Source: Lethocerus indicus | Taxonomy: Eukaryota > Arthropoda > Insecta > Hemiptera > Belostomatidae | Reading direction: 5' to 3' | Assembly: GCA_019843655.1 (NCBI GenBank) | Contig: JACDQD010000104.1 | Span: 4,712,001-4,776,000, forward strand | DNA length: 64,000 bases | Shown: one piece after another, positions 49,351 through 63,187 of the stretch | Numbering within the stretch: position 1 is the stretch's first letter | How the letters are laid out: each line of letters opens with the position of its first letter | Made by a program: the position numbers and the translations under genes | Notes under the pieces: generated by a model | The model's input: only the letters and a program-made list of their open reading frames with translations | Databases searched by the model: none | Told to the model about the DNA's origin: nothing

Positions 49351-52300
49351 CCTGAACAACGAAGAAGATAATAATTTTTAATCCCATTCTGATATTTCCC
49401 CAATTTCGAATTAATTGGGCTAATCCGGCATTTGTGTATCAATTAAATTGCTTCGAGGGGACTGGAGGGATAAGTTTATGGATTTTATTTGATGCCGAAT
49501 CATTTTAATCTATAGAAATGGTATTTCGTTGAATACTTCTGCTTTATAGAGATGCGAAGGGCCACTTTTAATATCGACCACGCCTGAGGTCAAAAAGAGT
49601 AAAAGACCTTGTAGGGTGCGTTCAGTAGGCATCATGATCGCATCACTTTGTTTAGCAATTTCCATAGTGCTTTTAAACTTAACTCTTCGATATTTTAGAC
49701 TTTTATTTTAGTCTGTACTGGGGTGGGTCTCAGTCTCGGGCCGCTAGCCACCACATTCGCAGGTTATTGGAACGCTCAATTATATAGCGGGAGGTTGGTG
49801 CATTATCCGGTTCGTTAACGAACGGGGAAAGAGCTCTGTCTGTGCAGAACGGTCGGTAATTGGTGAAGGAACCGCTCTACAGCCTTATGCCTCTACAGCT
49901 CTATAGTTGCAATTTGGGGGTCGGCGCCGATTAAAGGTCAACACCCAACTAATAGAAACTCTTTTTAATATTTTTTATGAACTGGGAATTTCACGGTCCA
50001 ACGAAAGCCCGTGGGGAGTGTACAATCGGCCGAACGCCGGTAAATTACCTGCAGATTGCACCATTATCTTATCAAGGAGGCCCCGGGACTATTGTGAGTC
50101 CCTGATAATGTTTCTCTCCTTCCGACCTTTCATTGAGGATAATTTGTCCCCCCGACATCGCGGGGGTAGTAAATTACTAAAATTTAAGCTCTTTCACCGA
50201 CCGATATTCAATAGTTATTACTCCTAAATATTTATCTTTTTCCTCGTATAAAATCATAAATTTTGTTTGCAATCAATTAATTATTATAAAGTTCGAACGC
50301 ATATTTAAATATTTCCCCTGACCTGACACAGTTTCGGACCCATTTACGGGTGCATAATTTAGCGTCCTGCCATAAATCATACAGCGGCATATATTAATAA
50401 AGTTTGCGGCGAGAGTTGTTTCTATCTGGTTAGGAAAAATAGATTCGGTTTCAGTTTCAGTGTGTCCTGTTTCCTAAATATAGTCGTTAAAACAATTTCC
50501 GTTAGGAGGGAGCTATTTACGGAAAAGTAATCGCCTAAACTGTAGCTCCTGTGACGTGGGGCCGGGCCCGGGCTACGGGAGTAATTAGAAGCGGGGGAGG
50601 GCGCGCACACGAGCACACTCGCGGGAAGCTCACTCGGTAATTAGGAAGCACTTGATGCAATTCGAACGCGGGCTCTGCCCCGTTAGTTGTGTTTATTACA
50701 AATAAGGCTTCGCCATTTTTTTGTTTTTATAAAGGTCTTTCCGCGAATATTTCCGACCGACAGCTGTACTATGGGAATTTTTTTTAATTTTGGCCTCGGG
50801 CGCTAGGGACATCTTCTCTTCATGGGTTTCTTCACTCCCCTCAAGGAGTCAGTTCAATAATTAAATCGATTCCCAGCTCGTAACATGGGCGTTTCTCCAA
50901 ATCGAAGCTCTTATTCAACAGGAAATAGTTAGGATAATTTGGAATCCTGCCGTTTCTAATATAGATTTGTTGTTAAATCGGGGGTTATTATAAAAATCTA
51001 TTTTTGTACCGTTAGGGTTATAATAGGTAATAAGCTTGGAAATTAAGCTCTCAATGGTGGGATTCCCCTTTAAATGAGATATGGTTCGAATGAAGCAGAT
51101 TAGAGTTCACATATTGGATTTAAATTTTATTGGAATATTTTATAACGTCCTTGTTGACTGGGAGGCATAATTGGAGCTGCGCTAAACTGCACCCGAATAC
51201 GCAGTACTGCTGCCCCCCACCATCGGGTGTTCCTCCCCTCCCCTTGGGAAGGCCGACATCGATTTTCTCTTTGTCGCCCGGCGGGCTAAAATTTTTTAAA
51301 GGCTTCATCCGGCTCCCTAACGCCGCGGCGGTAAGCAGATTCGCACGTAGGTCTGCACAACGGCCGCACACCTGTCTATTCCCAGACGGTCGCGGGAGCA
51401 GGAGGAAATGCGGCGGTGGTAAAGAGCTGGGCAGGTACTGCGGCAGAGGGCCGGGGCACAGGCGCACGCCCGGTAGCCTGTCGGCCCGCAACGCCCCAAC
51501 CAGCCCTCCTCCACCCTCCTCACTTAACCCCCACATTCCAATTATTGTAATACTGTCATCCCTCTTCCTAGAGCCAAATTAATGAGCTTATTTATTTATC
51601 TGTGTCAAAAGGAGCCATACCTCCGGAATAATTTTTCCGTCAGTTCAATATAGCAGTGATAACGTGAACTATGGATAAGTCCATAGCATAGAGGACGATG
51701 GTATTGTCACCATTTTTGGCTTCTCGCCACCATCATTATCATTCCGTTGAGAATTTCAGTACTGTTCTTCCTAACGTATCCGCAAAGTTGACCAATTTTA
51801 ACTGATTCACAAAATACCTTCAAATAGTCTCTAATCGGCGATTTTAATCATTTATTAAAATAAAGCCCTCGCAAATTTCCGATATAAATACTGATTAATT
51901 TATTTAAACCGAAAAATAAATTAATGTACAAGTTTAATAAAAAAAAGTATGGCACTTTCCAAAGCAAAAATTAATGGTGTTATCAAAGAGGAATTTTTGT
52001 GAATTGTGTTGTGACTTTTTGGTTGGATATATCATAATGATGATTTAATGTTTGCCTCCATCACCAACTTAATACTGGGCCAATTAGGTCCTGCTGTAAA
52101 TTATGGACGGAATACGGTTTTTTATTTCGGTGAATGAAGTGAACGAGAATAATGGTGCCGGTCGCTAAGCGGGCGGCGCCTCCGACCGCCCTGGGCTGTA
52201 GTCGGAAAAACAGAAATTCCCCGTTTTCATTTCTAGAAAATCGATTTCAGCCGTGCCCGTCCTAATGGTCCGCGGACACGTACCGCTGCGTGCAAGGTAC

Positions 52301-55300
52301 GCACTTCCCGGAGCCTCCAACTTATCGGACCTGACGTGCAGGCGGTGTTATCAAGAAATGGCCTCTGATTTAGGTGAATTGGTGAGGGGGCCGATATTCG
52401 AGCCGGAAGAAATTATGTGGAAATTCGGTCAATTTCTTCGGTATTTATAGCCGACAAAAACTGTAGAATAATTAGATTTTATAACTCTTCGTGTATAATC
52501 AAATGCTAAACGAAAACTCAGTTGAAAATCCCTTTGTGACGTTTACCTCAAGGTTTGAAACCTGAGAGGTTTAAAGTCCTTATTCATTTCCTAGGTATTT
52601 AATGCAATATGAATGATTCTGTAGATGTCTTTAGCACGCAGATCTAATCGGCCACGTTAATTAATACGAAAAGACAAGAGGTAATTTCAATGCCCTAATC
52701 CCAACGGAAGGCGTTCTACCCACAGGCCAAAGTACACTCAAGCCGCTGTCCCACTATAAAGTTCTGAACATTTTTCGGAAATTCATAGTATTGTAGTGTT
52801 CTTCATTTTTATGAATGCATTATTCCTTACTTCATGATCAAATGTAGTCGGTATTTCAAGTTGGATTGTAACTTCCGAGTGCAGATATAACGTCAGAGGA
52901 TATTTTTTTAAAAGGAAGGCGTGCAGACCAACCGGCGTAGTGACTCACCGCCTGGCAATTCGTATTACAGACTGGTGCCCGACTTCCCTCCGCTCTGCTA
53001 ACCCGCTACATAGACAGTCGCGCAGGCTCTAACCAGCGCTGAATAAATATTTAAATTGGACCAAATAGAACGGCCGGTTCAACATCTGGCCCGCCGAGAA
53101 TAGAAAGGGGGTAAAAAACGCTATTTTTGAACTTGATATGGCCGCGGCTGAACATCGTTTTTAATCTTCCTCGGACTACCGCAATGCGGCTAGCTGTCGG
53201 CCCTTTTTTGGTTTCCGGAAGCGGCGGTCGCCACAAGTGCGAGCGGCTCCGATTATTGGCTCGGCGCAGTTCAAGCAGCACGTACATTATCTCAAAAATG
53301 TTCATAAACCACTGTACATAGCATGTCTTAAGATGTACAGAATGCATTTAACTGGGCAATATCTGTGTTTCTTGAGACCAATGTGTGGTTTTGAGATTCT
53401 CAGAAAAAAAAGAATTCTTAACCAACTAAAAGGAAATGCCAAACTGCAATGCCATTTCCTACAATGCTATCAGCAAAATTGTAAACGAAACAACACTTCA
53501 ATACTAACATAAATCGTGAATTTCTTTGCCGTGTTTATTGTTCTGTAGAACAAGGAACAGGATACAGCGAACGATATTATCGCTCACAAACAACTCAAGT
53601 TCTGCCTTTGAATTCGGCTTCTCGATGTGGTCCGGTTATGTAACGTTTTTGCTTCAAGAAAAAGCGATAATAATCGCCTGTTTCCCCGTTACCAGCTATT
53701 TTGTCGTGGGACCAGATCGGTTCGTGTCTCTCCACTAACAGTAGTATATGGAACTATTCCGTACATTTGTACACATCCTCCGCAAATATTCCAAGTCTTT
53801 GGCGAACCACCGGCCCAACATTAAAGTCTCTTCAACACGATAATTGTAAACTAAATTCTATCTCTAATTGTAAATGATTAAAAATCCAATAATATTTTCT
53901 ATAATGAACTTCAATATTTGACGACTTTTCCTCCTTAAACTAGTTCGGATAGTTTATTGAACGTGACGAATATGTGCACTATAGCACGGAAGCTACTGAT
54001 GTCTCGGTAAATTCCCTCGGATGATGTAAGGTGACTGTAAATGAATGTGAGTTATTGCAGGCAACAAGAAGCGTTATTTCCCAAGAATCATTTCAACCAG
54101 ATTATAGCGTATACAATTATTATTCATTCTGTCATATACCCCGGTAAAGGCTCAGATAATTAATAAAGTTCGTGTTTTAAATTAAACTTTTCTAAGGGAC
54201 TCAAAATATAATTCTCAATATGAAACATCGCTATTCCTTCTTGATTTTTAAAGTCCGTCCAGAACGCAATATTGTCCAGATTCGTTCAAATATGAAATTG
54301 AAATTGGATCGATATACATTTTTCGGGTTAATCTATCCAATCGTCGTTAAGTCAAAGTGGGAAAATTATGCAAATCTATCGTCCTTTTAAACGAGTACTT
54401 GAAATTTTAATTTCCGAATCTAAAGATACTACTTTCCCAACGCAGTTATCTGAATATTTCATGTAGTTAGACTATTTTCATATTGCCCCTTATTATTATT
54501 TCGCTATTCCACTGTATCTGTTGATCAAATTAAAACAACTTATCAAAGCTCAAACGCAAAATCTCTCTTTGCCCCGATTTAAATACGATTTGAAACGGAT
54601 CGAGCACGGGGTGCCTGGATCTGTATCCTGTAACAATTTCCTTCGGAGCAATAATGAGAACTGTATAATAAGGTCGATCAAAATCTTGATAACAAGAATG
54701 AGAGATTGTACTGCGGTTTCCCACAATTATTAGCCTTAATTTAAATCTGTTACGGCTTTCATTTCTGCATTGTCCTGTTTTAAATCACTCCTGAAGGATT
54801 CCATCCGGGATATTCCCCTCTGGTTGCTGTAATTAAGTTCTTACGCTTAACAGAAATAAAGATAAAAATAAACTTATTTACTTTTAAATTGAAATCACGC
54901 TGTATCTGTTGCGATCATCTCATAATGGTTTTCATAATGCTCATGAATTAGCAAATTATCGGAAGATAAGTATAACGGATCAGATGCAGCATCCTTTCAG
55001 CACTATCCTCATTACTGTCTCTAGTTAATGTACCGTAGGTTTTCCGACTCGGTTAGGCTTGAATAATATCTATAGTTATATTTGAGAGCTCTATCTAAAG
55101 AAACACTTCGTGAAATTAACCGTTCGTTTGGTGAACTGTGTCCGAAATGATTCAGAGCGAAGCGAGTTTTCCCTTTTGATCCTACATCAGCCATGGAGCT
55201 GGCTCCAGTCGCAGAAAACCGGTCTAGTCGCGGACCTAAATAGCCCGGAAAAATTATGGCCACTCCCAAAAAAACGATAAAGTTACAACGAAATTCGGCA

Positions 55301-58300
55301 CTTTTCTTTCTCTTTGTTTGTTGCTCAAAAATCATCTGAGGATTGCACAAATGTACAGAGGCGAAACAATTGCAGGAAATCAAGCCAGAATAGGAGATCC
55401 CATTCACTGTGGAGGTCCCGCCATATTTAACAATGAGTGATTTAATCGCCATTTGGCAGAGTCAGATCCACAACTCTGGAACTTTCCATCCTTACAGAAA
55501 AACTTACTGAATTTCGCAACTTGCGATGAAACGTTTAAATATTTATTTATTAATATTCCTTTCATTATTTAATTTTGGAGGTATTTTAGAGACAACCAAA
55601 GTTTGTCGGCAGTCTATAAGTCTGAACTCTTCCTTTCATTCGTTTTAAAGATAGGGACTGTCTATTTTCCATTGAACCGTTTATCTGGACATTATATACT
55701 ACATGGTTCAGGTAAAAAATTGTTGTTTTAATCAATTATAGGTGCACACAGGTTTGTAAATTTGGTTTAACAAGTAGTGGTACTGACCCCTGTTATTACA
55801 TAACAGGGCTATTGTTTTATCAGTATTGTCCGGCTTCTCTTGCCCGTCGCACTGTCCACTCACGAGATAAAACATTTTATTAAATTATATAATGAAACGG
55901 CCGCCGTCAGGTATTTTTATAATCTATCCCATTTTCAACGTAGACAAATTGAAACGTGTCTGGCTTCAGACAAATCTATATGAATATGAAGTATTTACCT
56001 ACGCCCTCGGTGATACGTTGATCGAATATCTCGGAATTTAATGTAATTTATCTGAGTTTATGTGAGTTTTCTAATTTAGATCGGTTCAGTAATTTGCAAT
56101 ACTATTTGCGCTCTAATTTGAAAAAAGTATTTGTCGTAACACGATAGAAATTCCAATAGTTTCCGTGTCGCAATATCCGTCTGGCAGCAGTTTTTATTTT
56201 CTCCCATCTCGCATACGGCAAAATGTTTTGCATATCTGCAAGTGCACGATCACGCACACCCAGACAATGTTTATGTCGCCTAATTTCCTCGTGAATTTTT
56301 CGGGCTTTGAAATAACGGTCGTGACACTACCTGGGGATAGAACCTCCACGAATTTCCGATTCAAACTTCGGACTGTTAGACACAACTGTTGGGCATTTTC
56401 AACAAACCCTGTATTTTTATTTCTCTGGAAGCAATTACCGACAGTTTATTTAGTGCGTGACCCGGCCCCGGCTCCGACACGCATAGGACCCCCACCTTTT
56501 TTTTTGTTCAACAAAACAAATCGAGCCCGAAATTATTCAGAATGATCGGTCGCGTTTATTACCGGGAAAGTATTCGGCCGTTGAAACCAATTTTCAGAGC
56601 ATTCTGGCCACTTCCTTTTACCGGAATGTATCTGGTTAGCAAACCCGGCGTCAGAAATAGCCGATAAGAATCCGCTACTTGAAACTAGACTTTAGGAAAT
56701 TTTCCGATCCATAATGCCTCCCGCCTCTATTCTAAACATAGCCAACGGGAGGAAATATTGACCGGCCTATCGGCGGAACTTAATAACAAACGTTTTATCT
56801 TTCCAGCGCTGCCCGCCCGCCCTAATGGAACCGCGAAGTCTGTCTCGACTTTAACCGCCGTCCTTTGGCGTGCTTATTTAATTCCGACATGTTTCCGCCG
56901 GCGCACGTAACGTTTGCCTGTACACTGCTCGATTTAAAAGTAAAATTGTTTGCAAGTTAACAGCCTCCTAGTACTCGGTGGCCGCAGGATATAACCAAAG
57001 CGGTGTTGTTTCTAAACAAAATTCTATATTTCTTCTTTTGTGCTCGATATATTATCGTACAGGAAATAATGAAATACTTATTTCGGTACTATCCGTTCTA
57101 ATTATAATACAGCATTAGAGTATCAAGTGACAAAAAACCATATTCCTACCCTACCCGCATAATTACCTCAGTTTTTATATCATAATTCCTCTGACACTAT
57201 TTTCCCGCATTATCGGACCTTATCGCCATATTTACAGGCCACCAGTCGCACATTTACAGCCATAAAGAAAAAACTGCCGCATTTTCCCTAACACAGATCC
57301 CACCGTTATTACTCTGTGTTGCAGTTAATTCTAACGTTTCTGGCCCCCCGAAACAATTGCTTTGCTTTGAATATTAATGCAGCAAAGAAATAAAGGTATC
57401 CATTGGATTGAATCTATTTCTAGTTGGACATTCAATTGAAACACGAATTTGGAATGAAACAATTAGCCTATTCAATATAAATATACTGTTTAATATCTTC
57501 TAAAAACAAATAATATCGTCGTCGACAGAGTGCCGTAACACGTATCAGGAGTGGATTTAAAATTAAAATCTTAATCGCTGAAATTGAATTTCTCTGTTCC
57601 ATTCTCAGTGTATTCAACTTCAACAAGCGATAAATAATTACGTCCAAACTCAAGGTTTAGAGTCTACGATCTTAGTAGGGCAAGTGTATAATGCCATTGA
57701 AACACGTTATGGCAAACTAAAATTAATTTAGGAACGAAGTTATTTGAATGACTGGTATAGTCATATTGTAGTGAACTCAAAATGTTCTATTCGAAATGAA
57801 TTACAGACGAAATATTAATTTTCGGGTAAAATTAACATGTCGAAAGGTGGACGGCCGATATTGTTATTAGTTAGTGATTCGGTCTGATTGGCAAGCGCCT
57901 CGCTACCGTTAGAAGGGCATCACCTGCAGATCCCTCTCCTACCTCAGTTACGGCCATACTTCACTGAGCTTTATTTAAACTTTAGAAAATAACGCTCTAA
58001 CAATTATAATAACGACGAAATATTTATTTGGCGAATAAAAGAATCGAACACATGAATTATCATCAACCGAGCCCGTGTTTCGAAAGAAACCGTTTTGGGA
58101 AATATTTCTGCACTTAAATAATTACATGTATTTCGAGTTTAGCGATAGAATTGTAGTAAAACAACCCGAATAATTCATTGAAAGTCTCTTTCAAATCTGG
58201 AGATATATTTTTCAGAATATGTTCACAAACAAAGCCATTTGCCTTCTAATTAGAGTTATTAAAAAATGAGTCGTGTTTTTCTGTTTCTACTCTCCTATTT

Positions 58301-59112
58301 GGTACTAAGCTAACCACCTTTGAAAAATGAAATGTGTTTACTAACAATTACATTTTATAAAGATATTTATTCCCCGAATAATAATTTCAAATTTTTCATT
58401 AGTTTATTATTTAGATTATCACGTTACCTTTTTGTTCCCATTGTTAGAACTTATTTTGTGTAACTATTATGTATTAGGTCCTACGTTAGGTTTTCTGCCA
58501 TTGTCAGTAGGATTCCGTCCGGGCACGTCGAGTGCCGATTGAGCATCCTGTTCGCACTATCTATATTATTTGTAGTTTTCTTACATAATTACCTTACGTT
58601 ATAACTCAACGGAAACAACATTCCTTGACGAAATTGAAAACAATTCAACCCCCAAAGGACAATACTGTTTTATTTAACCTTCGTCTCATTATATTGCTGC
58701 AGTTGTACAGTCGTGGTATTTACCTTGTCGATAAAATGACGCCTATCGTCATAAATGTTAGCTTCGGCCTAAAGCCGCCAAAGGTTGGGTGTTAGGGAAC
58801 CACTACTATTACCGATACTAATCCAGCAATTTAAAACAAAAATTCAAATGTCCCTCGTGTTATTGATATTCTTATTTACTTTTCGTAGATGAATGGGACG
58901 TTCAAGATATCTCTGACCGTGACTAATTGGTGAATACTCTCGAAAAAAAAATATAGTACGCGACACACTTTTTCATTCTCTCTCTTTAATTTTTAAATAC
59001 ACGAATTTAAAAGCTGTCCGAAATTTCTGCCACACTAACAGGCCAGTGTGACCGGAACTAATTAATATAACATAATCCGTTACAGAGCTACTAATCTCTC
59101 CTAGTCGGCTAA

Positions 59113-59159
59113 AAATGAAATTCGGCAGTTAAAAAACTGCCCAATTTGTGGTTTCATTT
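59113..59159 (+). other. Small stem-loop
   Basis: Twelve inner pairs (5+7 with one C-C mismatch, 4-nt A loop) plus five outer pairs across a 7-nt bulge on the 3' side. It is too small and asymmetric for a confident RNA call. Confidence 0.2.
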
Positions 59160-59889
59160 CAGGATTTATCGTTTTAAAAATTAAAAACCAAAACTGGAAT
59201 TAACGTGAAGGTACTAATTTGTTGGCTACGGAAAACAGGAGGCATCCTTATTATTCGGGACAGCGTCGTGTTACCAGCAGAGGAAACCCGTTAAGGAGAT
59301 ATCGTCTGTCTAGTAGAAATTGTATACTCGCAGTTTCATTTTTCACTATGTCGAACATTTAAAAATTGTTGAAACCTCAACTATGTACGTATTATCTATC
59401 GTTATTATACGAAATTTTAAATCACATGACGCCAATGATCCTCAAGGGAGCAGCCTATGAATTTCGGTAAACTATTAAATAGTAAGCGTTAATATTAAAT
59501 AATTTTTTAAGCACGAATTAAAATTGTTTATGGCCATATTTAATGGAGTGCCAACAAAAAATTTTCAATTAGTTCGTATTAGAGGATAGATCTAGAATTC
59601 TTTGTAAGAACTCGTCATCACACTGACACCCACAACAAAACCCATTTGTACTATACGGCGGAGTCTATTCCTCCGTAGAGAAATTATCGTAGGCGCAATT
59701 TTATTTCAGGTTTCATTTCAGACAAAATATATAAATTAATTTATCCTTAACTTCGAACTCGGGGGATGGATGAATTAGGTAATTGGATGGACATTACGGC
59801 ATTAATATAAGTGTATGAGGTACTTGTGCGTGGCGTCTGTTTGTCCATTACGTCTATTGTCCATTACTGAGCCCAGCATATGATAGAAC

Positions 59890-59907
59890 AAGAGAGAGAG
59901 AGAGAGG
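59890..59907. repeat. (AG)n microsatellite
   Basis: About eight AG units in intronic DNA. Confidence 0.9.
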
Positions 59908-62029
59908 GAAGTATTAATCTCCGCAGACATATATAGAAATTCCCGAACATTTTTATGCCAGGTAATATTGGCCTTGTGTTTATTGCAATTGTTTTTGTGT
60001 CCAGGCTTCATAGCACGAAAAACGCAAATTACCAACACAACTGTCGGTTTATGTCGGGGACAGGATGCGGGCGCTTTTGCGATAAATTCCGGAGCCCGTT
60101 TGAAATTTCATGGCCGCGCCTCAGTCGGTTGAACCCGTTGAGACGAAACGATTACCCGCTCCGAAGAGTTTTCCACCTACGAGAGATGGGCAACCGAGAG
60201 AGCCCGGCAAATATCTTCTTATAACTCTTAGGCTTCGCCAAATAGTCGCCCGATATCCTTTACCGGCGTACCGATGTTGTTTAGCTTCAATGGGACGAGC
60301 GAACCGAGGCAGAATTTGAAAAAATTGAGCAATCGGATAACAGTGATGTAACATAACCTTGAACAAACAATTGTTTTCTTAATTTTCATAAACCATTTTC
60401 ATATTCGGTACAAAAGTCTAGGACTCGTTCTGCTGACTAGGAGAATAACAGCAAAGTTATATTTTTTGATCCCTATTTTAACTATTAACTATTATTTCGC
60501 CTATAGCTAATATAATTTTAAACCGCTCGTCCAAACTGCGTTTAAATTCCATTATCAGAACCATAATCTGTTAATTCCCCGTTAAAAATATCTGCTGAAC
60601 AACCCAGCGCTTCATTTTAATTGGCCTAAGAAACTTTTGTAGATATATATATCTGAAGGATATTTTGAATATTATAGAGAAACTATTATTTCTCTCAAGT
60701 TTTCCATGCCTTATGTGATAACAAAACATTCGAGTACCGAGTACTGATATGAACACCGGTTGGTCATATCTCGGGATGAATATTTCTGGGTTTAGTTCAT
60801 ATCCAGCGTTAGGGTCAAAAGGCGATACGGTCCGAAAAATAAATGAACATTCTTGAAATCGCCACCGACAATCTTCCTACAATTCGTACAATTAATTGCT
60901 TGTAACTGTTTTAATTGTGCTTTAGATACGCAGAGATTATTGCAAAAAAAGGCGGTCGGATTCTGTATTCCGTTTCCCAAAATAAAGCGAAGCATGTCAA
61001 CCTGAATGTTATTCATCATCTGCACTATTTCATCTTGTCACATTAGTATCGCTTCAGTGTACACCTTTGAATGATATTACACCCTTAGCTATTGCGTTGT
61101 TTTAGTTATAGATTTAAATCAGGACCTCTCAAGCGAGCTCTATACATTTTTTATATTATAAAAAAATCTAAAAAATAATTAATGTATATATTAATTTTCC
61201 AAAGATGAGCTTTATTATTGCTGTATTTCTAATGAAATAGAAATATCTGAAACAAATTTTAATCGTATTAAAATATATTTCGTAAACGTAGAAATAATTT
61301 ATATAGCATTGTAAACAGTATAATATTCTATAACCGATTCGAGTGAAGAAGAATTTTGAAAGCATATAAGGTGTTGCAAATTATGAAACAGTAGTTGCAC
61401 GAATAGTTATTAGAAATTAATGCTAATAATATTTCCCGTTCTCCGGCGTAGTACACATGCTACGCTGAAATGTAATTCTAAATATTTTCTGTACTTTGTC
61501 GAAATTCGGTTCGGCGGATGTGCCGAATCATTAATTTCCCGTGTAATTTCACCCCAATATGTAGATGCTTTTTTAGACACGGACCGTATGCAATTAGGGC
61601 GTAAATCTAGTGTAACGCCGGCGAGCCTGTAGAAGATTCGCGAGATGAAAAGAAGATGAAAATGCAATGTGGAAAAGCAAAAGACTCTCCCCATCTTTTA
61701 AATGCGGAAAATTGGGGCGAATAGTTTAACGGCCCGTTTCGACCAAGGGAGGGTGATCGACCTCTTATCCTATGGACATTTAAGTTACTCCATTAACATT
61801 CAGAGTGGGGACGAATAAAGTTAGAGTTTTAATACAGTCTAAAAACTGAAATAACCTAAATAAGATTTTGAATAAAACATGTTGGCAAAGCGTTCTCCTG
61901 AAACGTGAAACTGACGATTGGAGTCAGCGAAAACTTTTGGTCCGATACAAAACCGGTTTAGCTTCTCACCATCCTTAGTAGAATCCCACGATGATGTTCG
62001 TTCGTTTATATAATATGGCCGCCATATAA

Positions 62030-62182
62030 TATTTGCCTAAGAATGGGATCCGGTACTTCCAAATGGACCAACTGCAGGCGCGTATTATGCAAATGGAGCT
62101 CCGATATCAGATGCAGCTACGGCATATTCCCGACTTCATTTTCGTACTAGAATTCCCCGATAATCAGCGGTACGGGGCTTGA
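62030..62182 (+). other. Coding-like segment of unknown origin
   Basis: A stop-bounded frame of 50 codons without a convincing start contains DQLQARIMQMELRYQMQL (about 62066-62119). The heptad-like spacing of L, I and M suggests a coiled coil. RHIPDF follows, and a TGA lies at 62180-62182. The amino-acid make-up is unlike the neighbouring random frames. It could be a transposon relic or a cassette exon. No good pyrimidine-tract acceptor precedes it. I do not recognise a family. Confidence 0.2.
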
Positions 62183-62884
62183 ACAAAAGACAAAATAATT
62201 ACTTCCTTAAAATGGAGATATTTTACGTCGGTCGTTTCCTTTCCCTCAAGACCGCAGTAAGTAACGCCATGCAGTTAGTTGCTAACTTTGGTTAATCGTA
62301 CCGAAACTGTCCAATTATTCGTTGGTATAATGAGTAGAGGTACACGATATAAGGTCAAGGGTTTACAAAGAAGGTTACAAAGATTTTAGTTATATTATTT
62401 AGGCGTATACTTATATTTGCAGCTCCAGGTATACTATATTCTACTAGTATAGTAATATATATGGACAGAGAGTGTGAGGGGGGAGAATATAATGTTCTTT
62501 AAAGTGATTAATACAATTGAAACTTATGTTAATAATTACCTCCTCTTGCAAAAATTATTTTAAAACCTTTTTGATCTTCGCAGAACTTAAACCCATTAAA
62601 CTTGTATTGTATTTCATTAGCGATAACATCTGGGACAAGGGGCAGGTGGACAAATAAGGCAAACTCATTTGTATATCTGGAAAAGGTTAGCGGCTCGGGT
62701 TTGCATACCTTAGCGAGGATTTAATGAATACTGAAATCGCCCGCCTTTGATTATAAGAAATGGGGTCGATAAAATGGGGTGGCGCGCATTAGGACCTCCG
62801 ACTAGCACTGAACGCTCACCAATTAGTCACCGCGTTTCGTGCTAGTGCTAGTGCTGGTTCAGGCCTCTATTGACGTCCCTCGCT

Positions 62885-62904
62885 CCTCTCTCTCTCTCTC
62901 TCTC
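62885..62904. repeat. (CT)n microsatellite
   Basis: About ten CT units in a GC-rich patch near 62.8-63.1 kb. Confidence 0.9.
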
Positions 62905-63171
62905 GCCCTTCCTCTCCTGCCGCTTATTAAAATGGCCTCGAACGGCCCTTTTACTCGATTTACGCCTATTCGGTGAGCCGATTAATGAATCGGAGGAAAA
63001 TATTATCGCGTTATGGCCAACCGATTTCCTTGAGCCAGACCGCTTCCGGGGTCCGAACCTCGGCTAAACGCCGGTCACCTAGAACACTATTCGATCAAAC
63101 AGTGGAATCGACCCCGATTTCATTATGCCACGCCCTAATTAAGTACAAAGTATTATACATTCTCTACACAG

Positions 63172-63187
63172 TAGTGTACGTACACTA
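63172..63187. repeat. 16-bp perfect palindrome
   Basis: TAGTGTACGTACACTA is fully self-complementary. It lies in AT-rich intronic DNA. Confidence 0.7.

Noticed and set aside
55021..55452. 143-codon minus-strand frame as a transposon protein
   Set aside because: No catalytic or structural motif could be identified in it or on the opposite strand.
55788..55808. 9-bp perfect hairpin with 3-nt loop
   Set aside because: Short AT/GC-mixed stem, expected by chance in a window this size.
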